A stretch of DNA of 64,000 nucleotides, taken from positions 124,001 to 188,000 of the forward strand of contig NZ_WEGI01000016.1 of NCBI RefSeq assembly GCF_009604425.1, written 5' to 3'. Below, one piece after another: positions 34,730 through 43,767 of this stretch. The position numbers and the translations under genes were made by a program. The DNA comes from Nocardia aurantia. GTDB taxonomy: Bacteria; Actinomycetota; Actinomycetes; Mycobacteriales; Mycobacteriaceae. The notes beneath the pieces are model-generated. The model was not told where the DNA came from. It ran no database searches and saw only the letters and a program-made list of their open reading frames with translations. How positions within the stretch are numbered: the stretch's first letter is position 1; each line of letters begins with the position of its first letter.

Positions 34730-35874
34730 CCGTGTGGGACACCCCCGAACGGCGCGAGTTGCGCGCCACGGTACGAGGTTTCGTCGAACGCGAGATCCTC
34801 CCCGACCTGGACGACTGGGAGCGCGCCGGTGCCATCCCGCGCGAAGTGCACCGCGCGGCGGGCGAACTCGGCCTGCTCGGCATCGGCTTCCCGGAATCCG
34901 CCGGCGGTTCCGGCGGCGACCCGATCGACGCCACGGTGGTGTGCGAGGAGATGCACTACGCCGGTGTCTCCGGCGGCCTGTGGGCCTCGCTGTTCACCTG
35001 CGGCATCGCGGTCCCGCACCTGATCCGCGCCGGCGATCCGGATCAGATCGAGCGGTGGGTGCGGCCGACGCTGGCGGGCGAGAAGATCGGCTCGCTGGCC
35101 ATCACCGAGCCCGGTGGCGGTTCCGACGTCGGCCACCTCACCACCAGCGCGGTGCGCGACGGCGACCACTTCGTCGTGAACGGCGCCAAGACCTTCATCA
35201 CCTCCGGCACCCGCGCCGATTTCGTGGTCACCGCGGTGCGCACCGGCGGTCCGGGCGCGGCCGGGGTGTCGTTACTGGTGGTGGAGGCGGGCACGCCGGG
35301 TTTCACGGTCGGCCGCAAGCTGGAGAAGATGGGCTGGCTGGCCTCCGACACCGCGGAACTGTCCTATGTGGACGTCCGGGTGCCCGCCGCCAACCTGGTC
35401 GGGCCGGAGAACAGCGGATTCGCCCAGATAGCAACGGCTTTCGTCAGCGAGCGGGTGGGACTGGCCGCCCAGGCCTACGCCCAGGCGCAGCGCTGCCTCG
35501 ACCTGACCGCGCGCTGGTGCCGCGAGCGCGTGACCTTCGGCCGCCCCCTGATCGCCCGGCAATCGGTGCAGAACACGCTGGCCGAGATGGCCCGCCGCGT
35601 CGACGTCGCCCGGGTCTACACCCGGCACGTGGCCGAACGCGCCGCCGCCGGCGAGACCGATCTGATCGCCGAGGTCTGCTTCGCCAAGAACACCGCGGTG
35701 GAGGCGGGTGAATGGGTCGCCAACCAGGCCGTACAACTGTTCGGCGGCCTCGGATACATGCGCGAGTCCGAGGTGGAGCGGCAGTACCGCGACATGCGCA
35801 TCCTCGGCATCGGCGGTGGGACGACGGAGATTCTGACCGCCCTGGCGGCAAAACGATTGGGGTTCACGGTATGA
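34726..35874 (+). CDS. acyl-CoA dehydrogenase
   Basis: A 382-residue FAD enzyme introducing the alpha-beta double bond into an acyl-CoA. Family signatures are ITEPGGGSDVGHL, FITSGTRADF and the C-terminal QLFGGLGYMRESEVERQYRD with GIGGGTTEIL. The catalytic Glu is not at the usual late IYEGT position, so it is probably in the SERVG helix, as in isovaleryl/long-chain types. Translationally coupled to AtuA. A substrate-specific partner of the carboxylase below is the best guess. Confidence 0.9.
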   Translation: MTVWDTPERRELRATVRGFVEREILPDLDDWERAGAIPREVHRAAGELGLLGIGFPESAGGSGGDPIDATVVCEEMHYAGVSGGLWASLFTCGIAVPHLIRAGDPDQIERWVRPTLAGEKIGSLAITEPGGGSDVGHLTTSAVRDGDHFVVNGAKTFITSGTRADFVVTAVRTGGPGAAGVSLLVVEAGTPGFTVGRKLEKMGWLASDTAELSYVDVRVPAANLVGPENSGFAQIATAFVSERVGLAAQAYAQAQRCLDLTARWCRERVTFGRPLIARQSVQNTLAEMARRVDVARVYTRHVAERAAAGETDLIAEVCFAKNTAVEAGEWVANQAVQLFGGLGYMRESEVERQYRDMRILGIGGGTTEILTALAAKRLGFTV

Positions 35875-35944
35875 GCGTTCAGGGCCGGAGGCGGCAGCGA
35901 AGCGTTACCACGGAGGCCCCAGTTCATACCGAAAAGGAGCTGCT

Positions 35945-37543
35945 GTGAGCATCTTGCGGACATCGGTCGACCCGGCGTCGGCCGGCTACGACGCGGCGGC
36001 GACGGCCATGCAGGCCAAGCTGACCGAGATCGAGGGCGAATTCGCCAAGGCCGTCGCCGGTGGCGGCGCGGACAAGCTCGCGCGGCACCGCAAGCGCGGC
36101 AAGCTGACCGCCCGCGAGCGGATCGAGCTGCTGCTCGACGAGGATTCGCCGTTCCTGGAGCTGTGCCCGCTCGCGGCCTGGGGCAGCGAATTCCAGGTGG
36201 GCGCCAGCGTGATCGCCGGTATCGGCATCGTGGAGGGCGTCGAGTGCATGGTGATCGCCTCCGACCCGACCGTGCGCGGCGGCACCACGAACCCATGGTC
36301 CCTGCGGAAGACGCTGCGCTGCAACGATATCGCCCTGGAGAACCGGCTGCCGATCATCGGCCTGGTGGAATCCGGTGGCGCGGATCTGCCCACCCAGAAG
36401 GAGGTCTTCGTGCCGGGCGGCCGCGGCTTCCGCGACCTCACCCGCGCCTCGGCGGCCGGAATCCCCACCATCGCACTGGTTTTCGGTAACTCGACGGCCG
36501 GCGGCGCCTACATCCCCGGCATGTCCGACTACACGGTGATGATCAAGGACCGCTCCAAGGTGTTCCTCGGTGGCCCGCCGCTGGTGAAGATGGCCACCGG
36601 TGAGGAGTCCGACGACGAATCCCTCGGCGGCGCCGAGATGCACGCCCGCACATCCGGTCTGGCCGACTATCTGGCGGCCGACGAGCAGGACGCGATCCGG
36701 CTCGGCCGCTCCATCGTGCGCCGGCTGAACTGGCGCAAGGCCGGCCCCGCGCCGCGGGCGCAGATCCGCGAGCCGCGCTACGACCAGGAGGAACTGCTCG
36801 GCATCGTGCCCGGCGATCTGAAGATCCCGTTCGATCCGCGGGAGGTGATCGGCCGCGTCGTCGACGATTCCGATTTCGACGAGTTCAAACCGCTCTACGG
36901 GTCCAGCCTGGTCACCGGCTGGGCGGAGCTGCACGGCTATCCGGTCGGCATCCTGGCGAACGCGCGGGGTGTGCTGTTCTCGGAGGAGGCACAGAAGGCC
37001 GCCCAGTTCATCCAGCTGGCCAACCGGTCGAACACGCCACTGCTGTTCCTGCACAACACCACCGGCTACATGGTCGGCAAGGAGTACGAGCAGAAGGGCA
37101 TCATCAAGCACGGCGCGATGATGATCAACGCGGTGTCCAACTCCAAGGTGCCGCACATCTCGGTGCTGATGGGCGCCTCCTACGGCGCCGGGCACTACGG
37201 CATGTGCGGCCGCGCCTACGATCCACGCTTCGTGTTCGCCTGGCCCAGCGCGAAATCCGCCGTGATGGGCGGAGCCCAGCTGGCGGGCGTGATCTCGATC
37301 GTCGGCCGGGCCGCCAACGAGGCGCGCGGCATCCCGTTCGACGAGGCCGCCGACGCGCAGCTGCGCGCCGCGATCGAGGCGCAGATCGAGGCCGAATCGC
37401 TGCCGATGTTCATGTCGGGCCGCCTCTACGACGATGGCGTCATCGACCCGCGCGATACCCGCACGGTATTGGGAATGGCGTTGTCCGCCATCCACAATGC
37501 CCCGATCGAGGGCGCCGCAGGCTTCGGCGTCTTCCGGATGTGA
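35945..37543 (+). CDS. acyl-CoA carboxylase beta (carboxyltransferase) subunit
   Basis: A 532-residue carboxyltransferase moving CO2 from biotin to an acyl-CoA. It resembles methylcrotonyl/geranyl-CoA carboxylase beta subunits: GLVESGGADLPTQKEVFVPG and FGNSTAGGAYIPGMSDY in the N-half; LFLHNTTGYMVGKEYEQKG and GASYGAGHYGMCGRAYDPRF in the C-half. GTG start with AAAGGAG. The 70-base gap before it is the only real gap in the operon. The substrate (methylcrotonyl-CoA or a longer terpenoid CoA) is not decided here. Confidence 0.92.
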   Translation: MSILRTSVDPASAGYDAAATAMQAKLTEIEGEFAKAVAGGGADKLARHRKRGKLTARERIELLLDEDSPFLELCPLAAWGSEFQVGASVIAGIGIVEGVECMVIASDPTVRGGTTNPWSLRKTLRCNDIALENRLPIIGLVESGGADLPTQKEVFVPGGRGFRDLTRASAAGIPTIALVFGNSTAGGAYIPGMSDYTVMIKDRSKVFLGGPPLVKMATGEESDDESLGGAEMHARTSGLADYLAADEQDAIRLGRSIVRRLNWRKAGPAPRAQIREPRYDQEELLGIVPGDLKIPFDPREVIGRVVDDSDFDEFKPLYGSSLVTGWAELHGYPVGILANARGVLFSEEAQKAAQFIQLANRSNTPLLFLHNTTGYMVGKEYEQKGIIKHGAMMINAVSNSKVPHISVLMGASYGAGHYGMCGRAYDPRFVFAWPSAKSAVMGGAQLAGVISIVGRAANEARGIPFDEAADAQLRAAIEAQIEAESLPMFMSGRLYDDGVIDPRDTRTVLGMALSAIHNAPIEGAAGFGVFRM

Positions 37544-37551
37544 GGCCCCCG

Positions 37552-39660
37552 ATGAGCGAGTCCGAAAGCGCGGCAACGATTTCCGGCGCGGCGACGATCA
37601 CGTCCGTCCTGGTCGCCAATCGCGGCGAGATCGCCCGGCGAGTCTTCGCCACCTGCCGCCGGATGGGCTTGGGCACCGTGGCGGTGTACTCCGACGCCGA
37701 TGCCGCGTCCCCGCACGTCGCCGAGGCCGACGCCGCGATCCGGCTACCCGGCAACACCCCCGCCGAGACCTACCTGCGCGGTGACCTGATCGTCGCGGCC
37801 GCCCTTGCCGCAGGTGCCGACGCCATCCACCCCGGCTACGGATTCCTGTCCGAGAACGCCGAATTCGCTCGCTCGGTGCTCGACGCCGGGCTGGTGTGGA
37901 TCGGGCCGCCGGTGGCCGCGATCGAGCAGATGGGCTCCAAGGTGGAGTCCAAGAAGATGATGGACGCCGCCGGTGTCCCGGTGCTTCGCGAACTGGATCC
38001 GGCCGAGGTCACCGCGGCCGAACTGCCCGTGCTGATCAAGGCATCCGCTGGTGGTGGTGGCCGCGGCATGCGCGTGGTCCGCGAACTCGCGGAACTGCCC
38101 GCCCAGCTGGAAGCCGCGCGGCGCGAAGCGGAATCCGCCTTCGGCGACCCCACCGTCTTCTGCGAGCGTTACCTCGAGACCGGCCGCCACATCGAGGTAC
38201 AGGTGATGGCCGACGCCCACGGCACCGTCTGGGCCGTCGGCGAGCGCGAATGCTCCATCCAGCGCAGGCACCAGAAAGTGGTGGAGGAGGCTCCTTCCCC
38301 ACTGGTGGAGCGGATCGACGGCGCACGCGATTCGGGTTCGCGCACATCGAGCGGGCAGAGCGCGGGCGAGCGCGGTCGGCCGACCATGCGGGAGCGGCTG
38401 TTCCATGCCGCGCGGCTCGCCACCGAGGCGATCGGCTACCGCGGCGCGGGCACCGTCGAATTCCTCGCCGACGAGCAGGGCGACTTCTTCTTCCTGGAGA
38501 TGAACACCCGTCTGCAGGTGGAGCATCCGGTCACCGAATGCACCACCGGCCTGGACCTGGTCCGGACCCAGATCCGGGTGGCGCAGGGTCATCGGCTGCC
38601 CGCCGAGCCGCCGCCGCTGCGCGGGCATTCGATCGAGGTGCGCCTGTACGCGGAGGATCCGGCGCAGGACTGGCAGCCGCAGAGCGGCTCCGTCCACCAC
38701 ATCGACTTCGGCCCGGGGACAACCGAGTTCGCCGTGCTGTCCGAGGCCGGTGTGCGCGTCGACTCGGGGGTCGTCCCCGGCTCGGTGGTCGGCGTGCACT
38801 ACGACCCGATGCTGGCGAAGGTCATCTCCTACGCCGACACCCGCGACGAGGCCGCGCATCTGCTAGCGACCACGTTGCGGCGGGCCCGGATCCACGGCCT
38901 GGTCACCAATCGCGATCTGCTGGTGCGGGTGCTGCGGCATCCGGCCTTCCTCGCGGGGGACACCGACACCGCCTTCTTCGCCACGCACGGCCTGGAAACG
39001 CTTGCGGCGCCGCTGGTCTCGGAGTCCGGCGAGGCGCTGTCGGCCGTGGCGGCCGCCCTCGCCGACGCGGCCGCCAACCGCGCCGCCGCCGGTATCGGCG
39101 GCGGATTGCCCAGCGGCTGGCGCAATCTCCCGTCCGATCCGCAGCGCAAGTCCTACGAGAGCCGCACCACCGGCACCCACGAGATCCGGTACCGCTTCAC
39201 CCGCACGGATGTCGCGGTGGACGGGCACGAGGGCCTGACCGCGGCCGAGGTCACCCCGGCGTCGGTCACCCTGCTGGTCCCCGGCGACCGCGGTCCCGTG
39301 CGCCGCCGGTTCGAGGTGGCCCGCTACGGCGACGCGATCGCGGTGGACTCGCCGCTGGGCCCGGTCGCGCTGCGCCGCGTGCCCCGCTTCACGGACCCCG
39401 CCGACCAGGTGGCGGCCGGATCGCTGCTGGCGCCCATGCCCGGCACCGTGATTCGGCTCGGCGCCGAACCGGGCAGCACGGTCGTGAAGGGTCAGCCGCT
39501 GCTGTGGCTGGAGGCGATGAAGATGGAGCACACCATCGCCGCCCCCGCCGACGGCGTGCTCACCGAACTGAACGTGATCGTGGGACAGCAGGTCGAGGTC
39601 GGCGCCGTGCTGGCCGTCGTCAGCGATGATTCCGACACCACCACCGAAACGCAGGAGTAG
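37552..39660 (+). CDS. acyl-CoA carboxylase alpha subunit (biotin carboxylase + BCCP)
   Basis: A 702-residue protein. The biotin carboxylase domain (about 15-460) starts SVLVANRGEIARRVF and contains KASAGGGGRGMRVV and FFLEMNTRLQVEHPVTE. A linker is followed by a biotinyl domain at the C-terminus with the biotin lysine in LEAMKMEHTI. A roughly 21-residue polar insertion (codons at about 38321-38385) interrupts the biotin carboxylase domain after ERIDG and before MRERLF, where related enzymes are usually continuous. It starts 8 bases after the beta subunit stop. Confidence 0.93.
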   Translation: MSESESAATISGAATITSVLVANRGEIARRVFATCRRMGLGTVAVYSDADAASPHVAEADAAIRLPGNTPAETYLRGDLIVAAALAAGADAIHPGYGFLSENAEFARSVLDAGLVWIGPPVAAIEQMGSKVESKKMMDAAGVPVLRELDPAEVTAAELPVLIKASAGGGGRGMRVVRELAELPAQLEAARREAESAFGDPTVFCERYLETGRHIEVQVMADAHGTVWAVGERECSIQRRHQKVVEEAPSPLVERIDGARDSGSRTSSGQSAGERGRPTMRERLFHAARLATEAIGYRGAGTVEFLADEQGDFFFLEMNTRLQVEHPVTECTTGLDLVRTQIRVAQGHRLPAEPPPLRGHSIEVRLYAEDPAQDWQPQSGSVHHIDFGPGTTEFAVLSEAGVRVDSGVVPGSVVGVHYDPMLAKVISYADTRDEAAHLLATTLRRARIHGLVTNRDLLVRVLRHPAFLAGDTDTAFFATHGLETLAAPLVSESGEALSAVAAALADAAANRAAAGIGGGLPSGWRNLPSDPQRKSYESRTTGTHEIRYRFTRTDVAVDGHEGLTAAEVTPASVTLLVPGDRGPVRRRFEVARYGDAIAVDSPLGPVALRRVPRFTDPADQVAAGSLLAPMPGTVIRLGAEPGSTVVKGQPLLWLEAMKMEHTIAAPADGVLTELNVIVGQQVEVGAVLAVVSDDSDTTTETQE

Positions 39661-39664
39661 CGCG

Positions 39665-40825
39665 ATGAGCTTCCTCGAGACCGATGAACAGAAACAGCTG
39701 CGCGCCGCCGTCACCGGGCTCGCCACCAAGTACAACTACCGCGACTACGCCGCCGCGAAATCCCGCGCCAACCAGCCGTTGGACGAATTGTGGTCGGCGG
39801 CGGGCGAACTCGGCTTCATCGGAGTGAACCTGCCGGAGGAATACGGCGGTGGCGGGGCCGGCATCTACGAACTGGCGCTGGTGCAGGAGGAGCTGTCGGC
39901 CCAGGGCAGCGGCCTGCTGCTGCTGGTGGTGTCCCCGGCCATCTGCGGCACCATCATCGCCAAGTACGGCACCGACGAGCAGAAGCGATCGTGGCTGCCG
40001 CGCATCGCCGACGGCAGCGCGAAGATGGCCTTCGGCATCACCGAACCCGACGCCGGATCCAACTCGCACCAGATCACCACCACCGCGCGCCGCGACGGTG
40101 ACGACTGGATCCTCAACGGCCGCAAGGTGTTCATCTCCGGAGTGGACCAGGCGGCGGCGGTGCTGATCGTCGCCCGCACGGAGGACGCGAAGACCGGCAA
40201 GCTGCAGCCGGCGCTGTTCATCGTGCCCACCGACACCCCCGGATTCGAGAAGACCCGGCAGGAGATGGACATCATCGAGCCGGACAACCAGTTCACGCTG
40301 TTCCTCGACGATGTCCGGGTGCCCGGCACCGCGCTGGTCGGTCGCGAGGACGCGGCCCTGGCCCAGCTGTTCGCGGGCCTCAACCCGGAGCGGATCATGG
40401 GCGCCGCCATGGCGATCGGCATCGGCCGGTACGCGCTGGACCGGGCAGTCGAGTACGCCCGGGAACGACAGGTGTGGAAGTCGCCGATCGGTGCGCACCA
40501 GGGCATCGCGCATCCGCTGGCCCAGGTGAAGATCGAACTGGAACTGGCCAAGGTGATGATGCAGAAGGCCGCCGTGCTCTACGACGCGGGCGACGACTTC
40601 GGCGCCGCCGAGGCCGCGAACATGGCGAAATACGCTGCGGCGGAAGCCAGTATCAAGGCACTGGACCAGGCCATCCAGACCCACGGCGGCTCCGGCCTGA
40701 CCCGGGACGTCGGCCTGGCCGCGATGCTCGCCGCCGCGCGGATCGCCCGGGTGGCCCCGGTCAGCCGCGAGATGATCCTCAACTTCGTCGCCCAGCACTC
40801 GCTGGGCCTGCCCCGGTCCTACTAG
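39665..40825 (+). CDS. acyl-CoA dehydrogenase
   Basis: A 386-residue second acyl-CoA dehydrogenase in the same operon, starting 4 bases after the carboxylase alpha stop. ITEPDAGSNSHQ and LNGRKVFISGV are the flavin/substrate signatures; THGGSGLTRDVGLAAM replaces the usual GYxxE..ER..RD segment. It ends in EMILNFVAQHSLGLPRSY, a branch-specific tail. It presumably acts on a different chain length or a different intermediate from the first dehydrogenase. Confidence 0.9.
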   Translation: MSFLETDEQKQLRAAVTGLATKYNYRDYAAAKSRANQPLDELWSAAGELGFIGVNLPEEYGGGGAGIYELALVQEELSAQGSGLLLLVVSPAICGTIIAKYGTDEQKRSWLPRIADGSAKMAFGITEPDAGSNSHQITTTARRDGDDWILNGRKVFISGVDQAAAVLIVARTEDAKTGKLQPALFIVPTDTPGFEKTRQEMDIIEPDNQFTLFLDDVRVPGTALVGREDAALAQLFAGLNPERIMGAAMAIGIGRYALDRAVEYARERQVWKSPIGAHQGIAHPLAQVKIELELAKVMMQKAAVLYDAGDDFGAAEAANMAKYAAAEASIKALDQAIQTHGGSGLTRDVGLAAMLAAARIARVAPVSREMILNFVAQHSLGLPRSY

Positions 40826-40834
40826 GAGCGCGCG

Positions 40835-41623
40835 ATGAGCGAAACCGACAGCGGCGCAACGCCGGTCGTGCGCTACGAGGTGCGGGACGGATTCGCCGAA
40901 CTGACCCTGGATTCCCCGCGCAACCGCAACGCGCTGTCGTCGCGGCTGGTGACCGAGCTGCTCGACGGGCTGGCGCGGGCCGGTGCCGACCCGGCGGTGC
41001 GCGGGGTGGTGCTGACCCACACCGGCAACACCTTCTGCGCCGGCGCGGATCTGAAGGAGGCGCTGGACGCCGATCCGGCGGCGGCCGCCGACGTGCGCAC
41101 CCGCTGGGGCGTGGCGATCCTGCGCGCGGTCCTGGAACTGCCGAAACCCGTTGTCGCGCAGGTGAACGGCCACGTGCGCGCGGGCGGCATGGGTATCGTC
41201 GCCGCCTGCGACATCGTGGTCGCGGGCCCGGACAGCACCTTCGCGCTCACCGAGGCGCGACTGGGCCTGGCGCCGTTCGTCATCTCGCTGACCCTGCTGC
41301 CGCGGCTGACCCCGCGCGCGGCGGCCCGGTACTTCCAGACCGGCGAGACCTTCGACGCCGCCGCCGCCGAACGGGCCGGCCTGATCACGATCGCCGCGGC
41401 CGATCCCGCCGCCGAGGTGGCGGCGCTGCGGGCGCAGCTGCGGCTGTCCGCACCGCAGGGCCTCGCCGAGAGCAAGCGGCTCGTCACCGCGCCGCTGCTG
41501 GCCGAATTCGACAGGTCGGCCGACGAACTGGCGAAACGGTCCGGCGCCTGCTTCGGCACCCCGGACGTGATCGAGGGTATGACGGCCTTCCTGCAGCGCC
41601 GTCCCCCGAACTGGGCAGAATAG
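40835..41623 (+). CDS. enoyl-CoA hydratase/isomerase family protein
   Basis: A 262-residue crotonase-fold protein. The oxyanion loop NTFCAGADLKEAL and the helix GGMGIVAACDIVVAG are present. The position equivalent to the second catalytic Glu falls in EARLGLAPFV. In a leucine-like pathway it would hydrate the carboxylated enoyl-CoA. It lies 9 bases after the second dehydrogenase. No HMG-CoA lyase or CoA-transferase follows. Confidence 0.88.
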   Translation: MSETDSGATPVVRYEVRDGFAELTLDSPRNRNALSSRLVTELLDGLARAGADPAVRGVVLTHTGNTFCAGADLKEALDADPAAAADVRTRWGVAILRAVLELPKPVVAQVNGHVRAGGMGIVAACDIVVAGPDSTFALTEARLGLAPFVISLTLLPRLTPRAAARYFQTGETFDAAAAERAGLITIAAADPAAEVAALRAQLRLSAPQGLAESKRLVTAPLLAEFDRSADELAKRSGACFGTPDVIEGMTAFLQRRPPNWAE

Positions 41624-41629
41624 TTCGCC

Positions 41630-42259
41630 ATGGTCGCGCCCCGGGAACCCCACGAACCCAAACAGGACCGCAGCCGGGCCACCCGGCAGCGGCTGCTGGA
41701 GGCGACCATCGACTGCCTGGCCGAGCTGGGCTGGGCGGCGGCGACCGTCGCCGTGGTCGCCGAACGGGCCGGGGTGTCGCGGGGCGCGGCGCAGCATCAC
41801 TTCCCGACCCGGGAGGACCTCATCACCGCGGCGCTCGAGTACATGTTCGACACCCGCACGATGCAGTCCCGGACCGAATCGGCGATGCTGAGCGCGATCG
41901 CCGAGGGCGCCGACCGCACCCGGGCGGTGGTGATCTCGCTGGTCGAGTCGTACACCAGCACGATTTTCAAAGCGGCCCTTCAGGTGTGGACGCACGCCGC
42001 CGCCGACCCGGCGCTGCGGGAGCGCATCGTGCCGCTGGAGGCGCACTTCGGCCGGGTCTCGCACCGGATGGCGGTCGAGGCGCTCGGCGTCGACGACTCC
42101 GACCCGGTCACCCATCACCTGGTCCAGGCCACCCTGGACATGGCGCGCGGGCTCGGCCTCGCCGACGTCCTGACCGACGATTCCGCCCGCCGCAAGACCA
42201 TCGTCGCGCAGTGGGCCGCCACGCTGCACGAGGCGCTACAGGGCCGGCCCGGCCGTTGA
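41630..42259 (+). CDS. TetR-family regulator ending the atu/acc operon
   Basis: A 209-residue regulator starting 6 bases after the hydratase stop. The N-terminal helix-turn-helix is TVAVVAERAGVSRGAAQHHF, followed by the ligand domain. It is co-transcribed with the pathway genes, so autoregulation with an acyl-CoA effector is likely. Its own operator is probably the AT-rich region upstream of the AtuA gene. Confidence 0.9.
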   Translation: MVAPREPHEPKQDRSRATRQRLLEATIDCLAELGWAAATVAVVAERAGVSRGAAQHHFPTREDLITAALEYMFDTRTMQSRTESAMLSAIAEGADRTRAVVISLVESYTSTIFKAALQVWTHAAADPALRERIVPLEAHFGRVSHRMAVEALGVDDSDPVTHHLVQATLDMARGLGLADVLTDDSARRKTIVAQWAATLHEALQGRPGR

Positions 42260-42282
42260 CCGAGTGACCCTGATTACCCGAT

Positions 42283-42312
42283 TTGGTTCCCCGGGGGCCC
42301 GGCCGTTAAGCT
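42283..42312 (+). promoter_or_regulatory. promoter of tRNA-Glu
   Basis: TTGGTT (42283-42288), an 18-base spacer and TAAGCT (42307-42312), 15 bases before the tRNA. The -10 box lies in the loop of the preceding hairpin. Confidence 0.55.
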
Positions 42313-42320
42313 GGCCGGGC
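42297..42320 (+). terminator. terminator hairpin of the atu/acc operon
   Basis: GCCCGGCC and GGCCGGGC form a perfect 8-bp stem with loop GTTAAGCT, 38 bases after the TetR stop and 8 bases before the tRNA. Confidence 0.6.
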
Positions 42321-42327
42321 GGTTCAT

Positions 42328-42400
42328 GGTCCCGTCGTCTAGCGGCCTAGGACGCCGCCCTCTCAAGGCGGTAGCGCGGGTTCAAATCCCGTCGGGACTA
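42328..42400 (+). tRNA. tRNA-Glu (anticodon CTC)
   Basis: A 73-base cloverleaf: acceptor GGTCCCG pairs with CGGGACT (first pair G-T), discriminator A; anticodon stem CCGCC/GGCGG with loop CTCTCAA, anticodon CTC at 42362-42364; T-arm contains GGTTCAAATCC. No encoded CCA. Its 3' end lies one base from the stop of the convergent glycosyltransferase gene. Confidence 0.95.
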
Positions 42401-42401
42401 C

Positions 42402-43640
42402 TCACACAGGGCTTTTCGAGCCCTGCACCGCATTCCGGAAGACCCAGCGCAGCCCGATGAATCGGGTCAGGGTCGCCACCAGGTTGGCCGCCACCAGCAC
42501 GAACAGTTCCAGATGTACGTCGGCGTCCGGTGCCCAGCGGTGCAGCGTGAACAGCGAGCCACTGGTCACCACCCAGGCGAACACGAACAGCAGCAGGCCC
42601 TGGAAGTGCTGCGACACCAGCCGCGAGGAACCCCGCACCCCGAACGTGAACGCGCGATTGGCGGCGGTATTGCCGACCGCCGTGATCAGCAGCGCCAGGA
42701 AGTTCGCGATCTGCGCGCCGAGCAACGCCTGGAACAGCACATACAGCAGCGCGTAGGCGACCGTCGAGACCACGCCGATGATGCCGAATCGCACCAGTTG
42801 CCCGACCATGCCCAGCGGCACCCCGTCGACCAGCGGCTCCCGCCCGATCGCCGCGCGTAACTCGTTGATGGGCAGTGTGCCCGTGGTCAGCCCCCGGCCG
42901 ACCCGCCACACGCCGAGCAGATCCTTGCGCGCGGTATCGACGATATCCACCCGCGAATCCGGATCATCGATCCAATCCACCGGCACCTCGTGGATCCGCA
43001 ACCCCGACCGCTCCGCCAGCACCAGCAACTCCGTATCGAAGAACCACTCCCCGTCCTCCACCAACGGCAACAACTTCCGCGCCACCTCCGCCCGCATCGC
43101 CTTGAACCCGCACTGCGCATCCGAGAACCGCGCCCGCAACGACGCCTTCAGAATCAGGTTGTAACACCGCGAAATCAACTCCCGCTTCGGCCCCCGCACC
43201 ACCCGCGACGACCGCGACAACCGCGTCCCGATCGCCAGATCCGAATGCCCCGACACCAACGGCGCCACCAACGGCAGCAACGCGTTCAGATCCGTCGACA
43301 GATCCACATCCATATACGCCACCACCTGCGCATCCGACGCCTCCCACACCGCACGCAACGCCCGCCCCCGGCCCTTACGATCCAGATGCACCACCCGCAC
43401 CCCGTCGAGCTCCACCGCCAGCCGCCGGGCCACTTCCAGGGTGGCGTCGGTCGACGCGTTGTCGGCGATCGTGATCCGGGCCGTGAAGGGGAACCCGCCA
43501 CGTAGGTGGGCGTGCAACCGCCGCACACAGTCGTCCAGCGTGTGTTCCTCGTTGTAGACGGGGATCACCACGTCCAGGACCGGAATCCGCACCGGCTCGG
43601 GCGTGGTGGTGGCCTGCACCGCTGTGGCTGTGTCGGTCAT
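42402..43640 (-). CDS. bifunctional GT2 glycosyltransferase / GtrA membrane protein
   Basis: A 412-residue fusion. Residues about 20-250 are a GT-A domain like dolichyl/polyprenyl-phosphate sugar synthases: VVIPVYNEEHTLDDC, IADNASTDATLEVA, AYMDVDLSTDLNALLPL. Residues about 285-405 are a four-helix GtrA domain (VRFGIIGVVSTVAYALLYVL). It probably makes a polyprenyl-phosphate sugar and helps flip it for wall glycan synthesis. Codon use changes abruptly in the middle (about 42890-43430): Leu becomes TTG and third positions become G, unlike both ends. Confidence 0.9.
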   Translation of the reverse strand: MTDTATAVQATTTPEPVRIPVLDVVIPVYNEEHTLDDCVRRLHAHLRGGFPFTARITIADNASTDATLEVARRLAVELDGVRVVHLDRKGRGRALRAVWEASDAQVVAYMDVDLSTDLNALLPLVAPLVSGHSDLAIGTRLSRSSRVVRGPKRELISRCYNLILKASLRARFSDAQCGFKAMRAEVARKLLPLVEDGEWFFDTELLVLAERSGLRIHEVPVDWIDDPDSRVDIVDTARKDLLGVWRVGRGLTTGTLPINELRAAIGREPLVDGVPLGMVGQLVRFGIIGVVSTVAYALLYVLFQALLGAQIANFLALLITAVGNTAANRAFTFGVRGSSRLVSQHFQGLLLFVFAWVVTSGSLFTLHRWAPDADVHLELFVLVAANLVATLTRFIGLRWVFRNAVQGSKSPV

Positions 43641-43767
43641 GCCACCTACGTTCGATCGTGTGACTGAACCAGCGCTGCGGCAGAGCTGGGAGTTTCCTGG
43701 GAAACGTGCTGGTCACCACGCCGAAACGGTCCCAGCTGCGCGGGTGTGCCGTGCGCGTGCTACCCGA

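Noticed and set aside
37204..37551. Longer start for the biotin carboxylase subunit
   Set aside because: The extra 116 codons lie inside the carboxyltransferase gene in another frame; the ATG at 37552 begins the family-like sequence.
39620..42229. 869-codon open frame on the minus strand across the acyl-CoA dehydrogenase, hydratase and TetR genes
   Set aside because: Low-complexity Gly/Arg/His/Asp-rich translation opposite well-supported genes; an artefact of GC-rich third positions.
42402..43640. Horizontal acquisition of the whole GT2-GtrA gene next to tRNA-Glu
   Set aside because: Only an internal segment has odd composition; both ends match the genome, and no integrase or duplicated tRNA end is seen.
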